Below are positions 62,169 to 64,000 of a stretch of DNA of 64,000 bases, in pieces; position 1 is the stretch's first letter; each line of letters begins with the position of its first letter. The DNA is taken from the NCBI GenBank assembly GCA_040219575.1, contig JAVJSD010000142.1, forward strand, positions 60,046 to 124,045, given 5' to 3'. The notes under the pieces are model-generated. The model was not told the origin of the DNA. It searched no databases and saw only the letters and a program-made list of their open reading frames with translations. A program made the translations under genes and the position numbers. Origin of the DNA: JAVJSD01 sp040219575. Its GTDB lineage: Bacteria > Planctomycetota > Planctomycetia > Pirellulales > Pirellulaceae.

Positions 62169-63452
62169 ATGCCCACCAAAACGCCGACCCGAAAGAAACG
62201 CGCCGCCGCCGACTCGCCATCGGCCGCGCGTTCGAAATCCGCCCCAATGACCAATGTCGACGCGGTGGTCGAACCCGATCTCGATCGCGCCTTCGACCTG
62301 GTGATGGAGCTGATGGCTATTCCCGGCCGCAGTTGCCAGGAAGGCAAAGCGGCCGAGTTCGTCGTCGAGCGACTCACGAGGGCTGGCGTGCCGGCGGACA
62401 TCATTCACTTCGACACGGCCCATCGTCGCACGCCGTTGGCCGGCGAGTGCGGCAATCTGATTCTGAAGTCGCCCGGCACGCAGCGTCTTCCCCGCCGCAT
62501 GATGTCGGCGCACCTGGACACGGTGCCGATCTGCGTGGGAAGCAAACCAGTGGTCCGCGGCAAGTTCGTCGAGTCGGCCGATCCGCATACGGGCCTGGGC
62601 GCCGACGATCGCGCGGGCGTGGCCGTCGTATTGACCGCGGCCGTCGAGATTTTCGAGCGCGAGCTGCCCCATCCGCCGCTCACCTTCTGTTGGTTCGTTC
62701 AGGAGGAGATCGGCCTGCAAGGCGCGCGGCTGATCAATCGCGGCATGCTGGGCAAGCCGAAGCTGGCCTTCAATTGGGACGGCGGCTCGCCGTACAAGCT
62801 CACGATCGGCGCCACCGGTGGATATCGCATCGAGATCGTGATCGAGGGCATCGCCAGCCACGCCGGCGGCGCGCCGGAGCGGGGCGTCAGCGCCATCGCC
62901 ATCGCCGCGCTGGCGATCGCCGATTTGCAGCGCAACGGCTGGCACGGCGACGTGCGCAAGAATGGCAAGCACGGCACCAGCAATGTGGGCGTCATCCACG
63001 GCGGCGAGGCGACCAATGTGGTGACTGACCATGTCACCGTCCGCGCCGAGGCCCGCAGCCACGATCCGGTGTTTCGCAAGAGAATTCTCGATGAAATCGA
63101 GAAGGCCTTTCGCCGGGCGGTGCGGGAAGTGAAAAACGACCGCGGCGTGCGGGGGAAGGTCGAACTGCATACGCGTCTCGACTACGAGTCTTTTAAACTG
63201 CCGATCGACGAACCTTGCGTTACGGCGGCGGCCGAGGCGGTGCGGACGATCGGCCGCGAGCCGGAACTGGCGATCGCCAACGGCGGCGTCGACGCCAATT
63301 GGCTCACCGCCCATGGAATCCCGGCCGTGACGATCGGCTGCGGACAACTGGGGCAGCACATGACGACCGAACAGCTCGATATCGCCGCTTTTCGCGACGC
63401 CTGCCGCATCGGCCTGCGGCTGGCGACCGCCTGCCAGCAGGTCGCTACCTAG
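62169..63452 (+). CDS. M20-family metallopeptidase, PepT-like
   Basis: A 427-residue protein with the M20 landmarks: SAHLDTVPICVG (metal-ligand His and catalytic Asp, about residue 115), TGLGADDRAGVAVVL (bridging Asp), FCWFVQEEIGLQGARL (catalytic Glu and metal-ligand Glu), NWDGGSPYKLTIGATG, and GQHMTTEQLDI with the last His. The dimerisation domain lies between about residues 210 and 330. It resembles tripeptidase T and related di-zinc peptidases in the cytoplasm. The first 27 residues are basic and Pro/Ala-rich, unlike the family, so Met27 could be the true start. Confidence 0.88.
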   Translation: MPTKTPTRKKRAAADSPSAARSKSAPMTNVDAVVEPDLDRAFDLVMELMAIPGRSCQEGKAAEFVVERLTRAGVPADIIHFDTAHRRTPLAGECGNLILKSPGTQRLPRRMMSAHLDTVPICVGSKPVVRGKFVESADPHTGLGADDRAGVAVVLTAAVEIFERELPHPPLTFCWFVQEEIGLQGARLINRGMLGKPKLAFNWDGGSPYKLTIGATGGYRIEIVIEGIASHAGGAPERGVSAIAIAALAIADLQRNGWHGDVRKNGKHGTSNVGVIHGGEATNVVTDHVTVRAEARSHDPVFRKRILDEIEKAFRRAVREVKNDRGVRGKVELHTRLDYESFKLPIDEPCVTAAAEAVRTIGREPELAIANGGVDANWLTAHGIPAVTIGCGQLGQHMTTEQLDIAAFRDACRIGLRLATACQQVAT

Positions 63453-63500
63453 CGATCGCCCCGTTTCGGCTGGCCGGCGGCCACGGCAGGAAGGAAGACC

Positions 63501-63797
63501 ATGGAGCTCGACGACGAACTTTGCCTCTGCTTCCACGTGACGCGCCGCAAGGTGGTCAACTACCTGCGGATCGAGAAGCCGCGCCGTGTGGGGCAACTGG
63601 CCGATTGCTTCGGCGCGGGGACGGGCTGCGGCTGGTGCCGGCCGTTCCTTCAAAAGCTGTTCGATCAGGCGGTCGCCGGCGGCGAAACGGTTGAAGACCT
63701 GCCCACCGCCGACGACTACGCCCGACTCCGCAGCCAGTACGTCAAGGAAGGCGGCGGCACGCCTCCCCCCGGCGCCACGCCCGTCGATGAGCCGTAG
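63501..63797 (+). CDS. BFD-like [2Fe-2S]-binding protein
   Basis: A 98-residue protein. Cys8 and Cys10 in ELCLCFHVTRRKVVNYL and Cys43 and Cys46 in GTGCGWCRPFLQKLF give the C-x-C ... C-x2-C pattern of the bacterioferritin-associated ferredoxin-like [2Fe-2S] domain. An extra Cys36 lies between them. The last 35 residues are polar and Pro/Gly-rich. In other systems such domains pass electrons, for example to release iron from bacterioferritin. It lies 48 bp after the peptidase gene on the same strand. Confidence 0.85.
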   Translation: MELDDELCLCFHVTRRKVVNYLRIEKPRRVGQLADCFGAGTGCGWCRPFLQKLFDQAVAGGETVEDLPTADDYARLRSQYVKEGGGTPPPGATPVDEP

Positions 63798-64000
63798 GCC
63801 CCTCGAACGCATGCGTGTACGGCTACAGATCACCATGCCGACGATGATTCTGAGTGGGACGTTTAACCTGATTTTCCGCAACCATGCGCGCGCTGCGCCG
63901 CGGGTCGTCGTCGTTAGCGCGTAGGGGCGCGTGGTAGGCGGGTTCGTAAGCGTTGAGCAGGTGACGGCAGGCCCAACTGCCGCAGGATTTCAGTTTGACG
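63798..64000. other. Right-edge stretch without a recognised gene
   Basis: These 203 bp contain only short Arg-rich frames. The stretch is too short to judge; a gene may begin or end beyond the edge. Confidence 0.5.

Overview
The window (about 62% GC by eye) looks like chromosomal DNA of a planctomycete, most likely of the Pirellulales type. The evidence is a giant exported repeat protein with a LEERVYLAAD motif near its N-terminus (the LEPR-type tag of planctomycete surface proteins), an ECF sigma factor paired with an anti-sigma protein that has a DUF1559-like C-terminal part, several small secreted planctomycete-style families, and many intergenic palindromic repeats. I see no rRNA, tRNA, CRISPR array, transposase or phage genes.

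Layout. 1-12841 (-): one open frame of at least 4280 codons that runs off the left edge; Calx-beta repeats, Ig/cadherin-like repeats and an unfamiliar Gly/Ser/Tyr/Trp-rich repeat follow one another. 13473-14714 (+): AmpG-like permease. 15128-21036 (-): a partial Tad/Flp pilus locus (flp, a 35-residue ORF, cpaA, a damaged tadE-like gene, cpaB, cpaC, cpaE) without cpaF, tadB or tadC. 21788-23420 (-): ECF sigma and probable anti-sigma. 23610-27547 (+): NCS2-type permease, overlapping methyltransferase, MATE exporter. 27834-32938 (+): small Cys-containing protein followed by heavy-metal RND adaptor and pump. 32981-35649 (-): two related membrane-anchored proteins and a membrane protein. 35809-49658: tag, an LRR lipoprotein, csrA, an isochorismatase-ThuA fusion, beta-propeller proteins, a methyltransferase, a Cys-rich Tat-type protein and an acyltransferase. 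49838-55205: PP2C phosphatase, then a probable nitric-oxide-response group (protoglobin, hybrid cluster protein, mono-haem protein, Rrf2 regulator). 55254-59613 (-): LysM protein, a highly charged disordered protein and a Prc-type protease. 59977-63797: enolase-superfamily protein, a deoxyribosyltransferase-like protein, an M20/PepT-like peptidase and a BFD-like [2Fe-2S] protein.

The most interesting points are the giant protein with its near-identical 333-bp repeats and its palindrome-flanked promoter; the Tad locus whose tadE-like gene has lost its membrane helix; the protoglobin/hcp/haem/Rrf2 group; the bufferin-like Cys-rich Tat protein; and several families of intergenic palindromes, one with compensated stems. 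Function calls rest on motif recognition and were not checked by database search.
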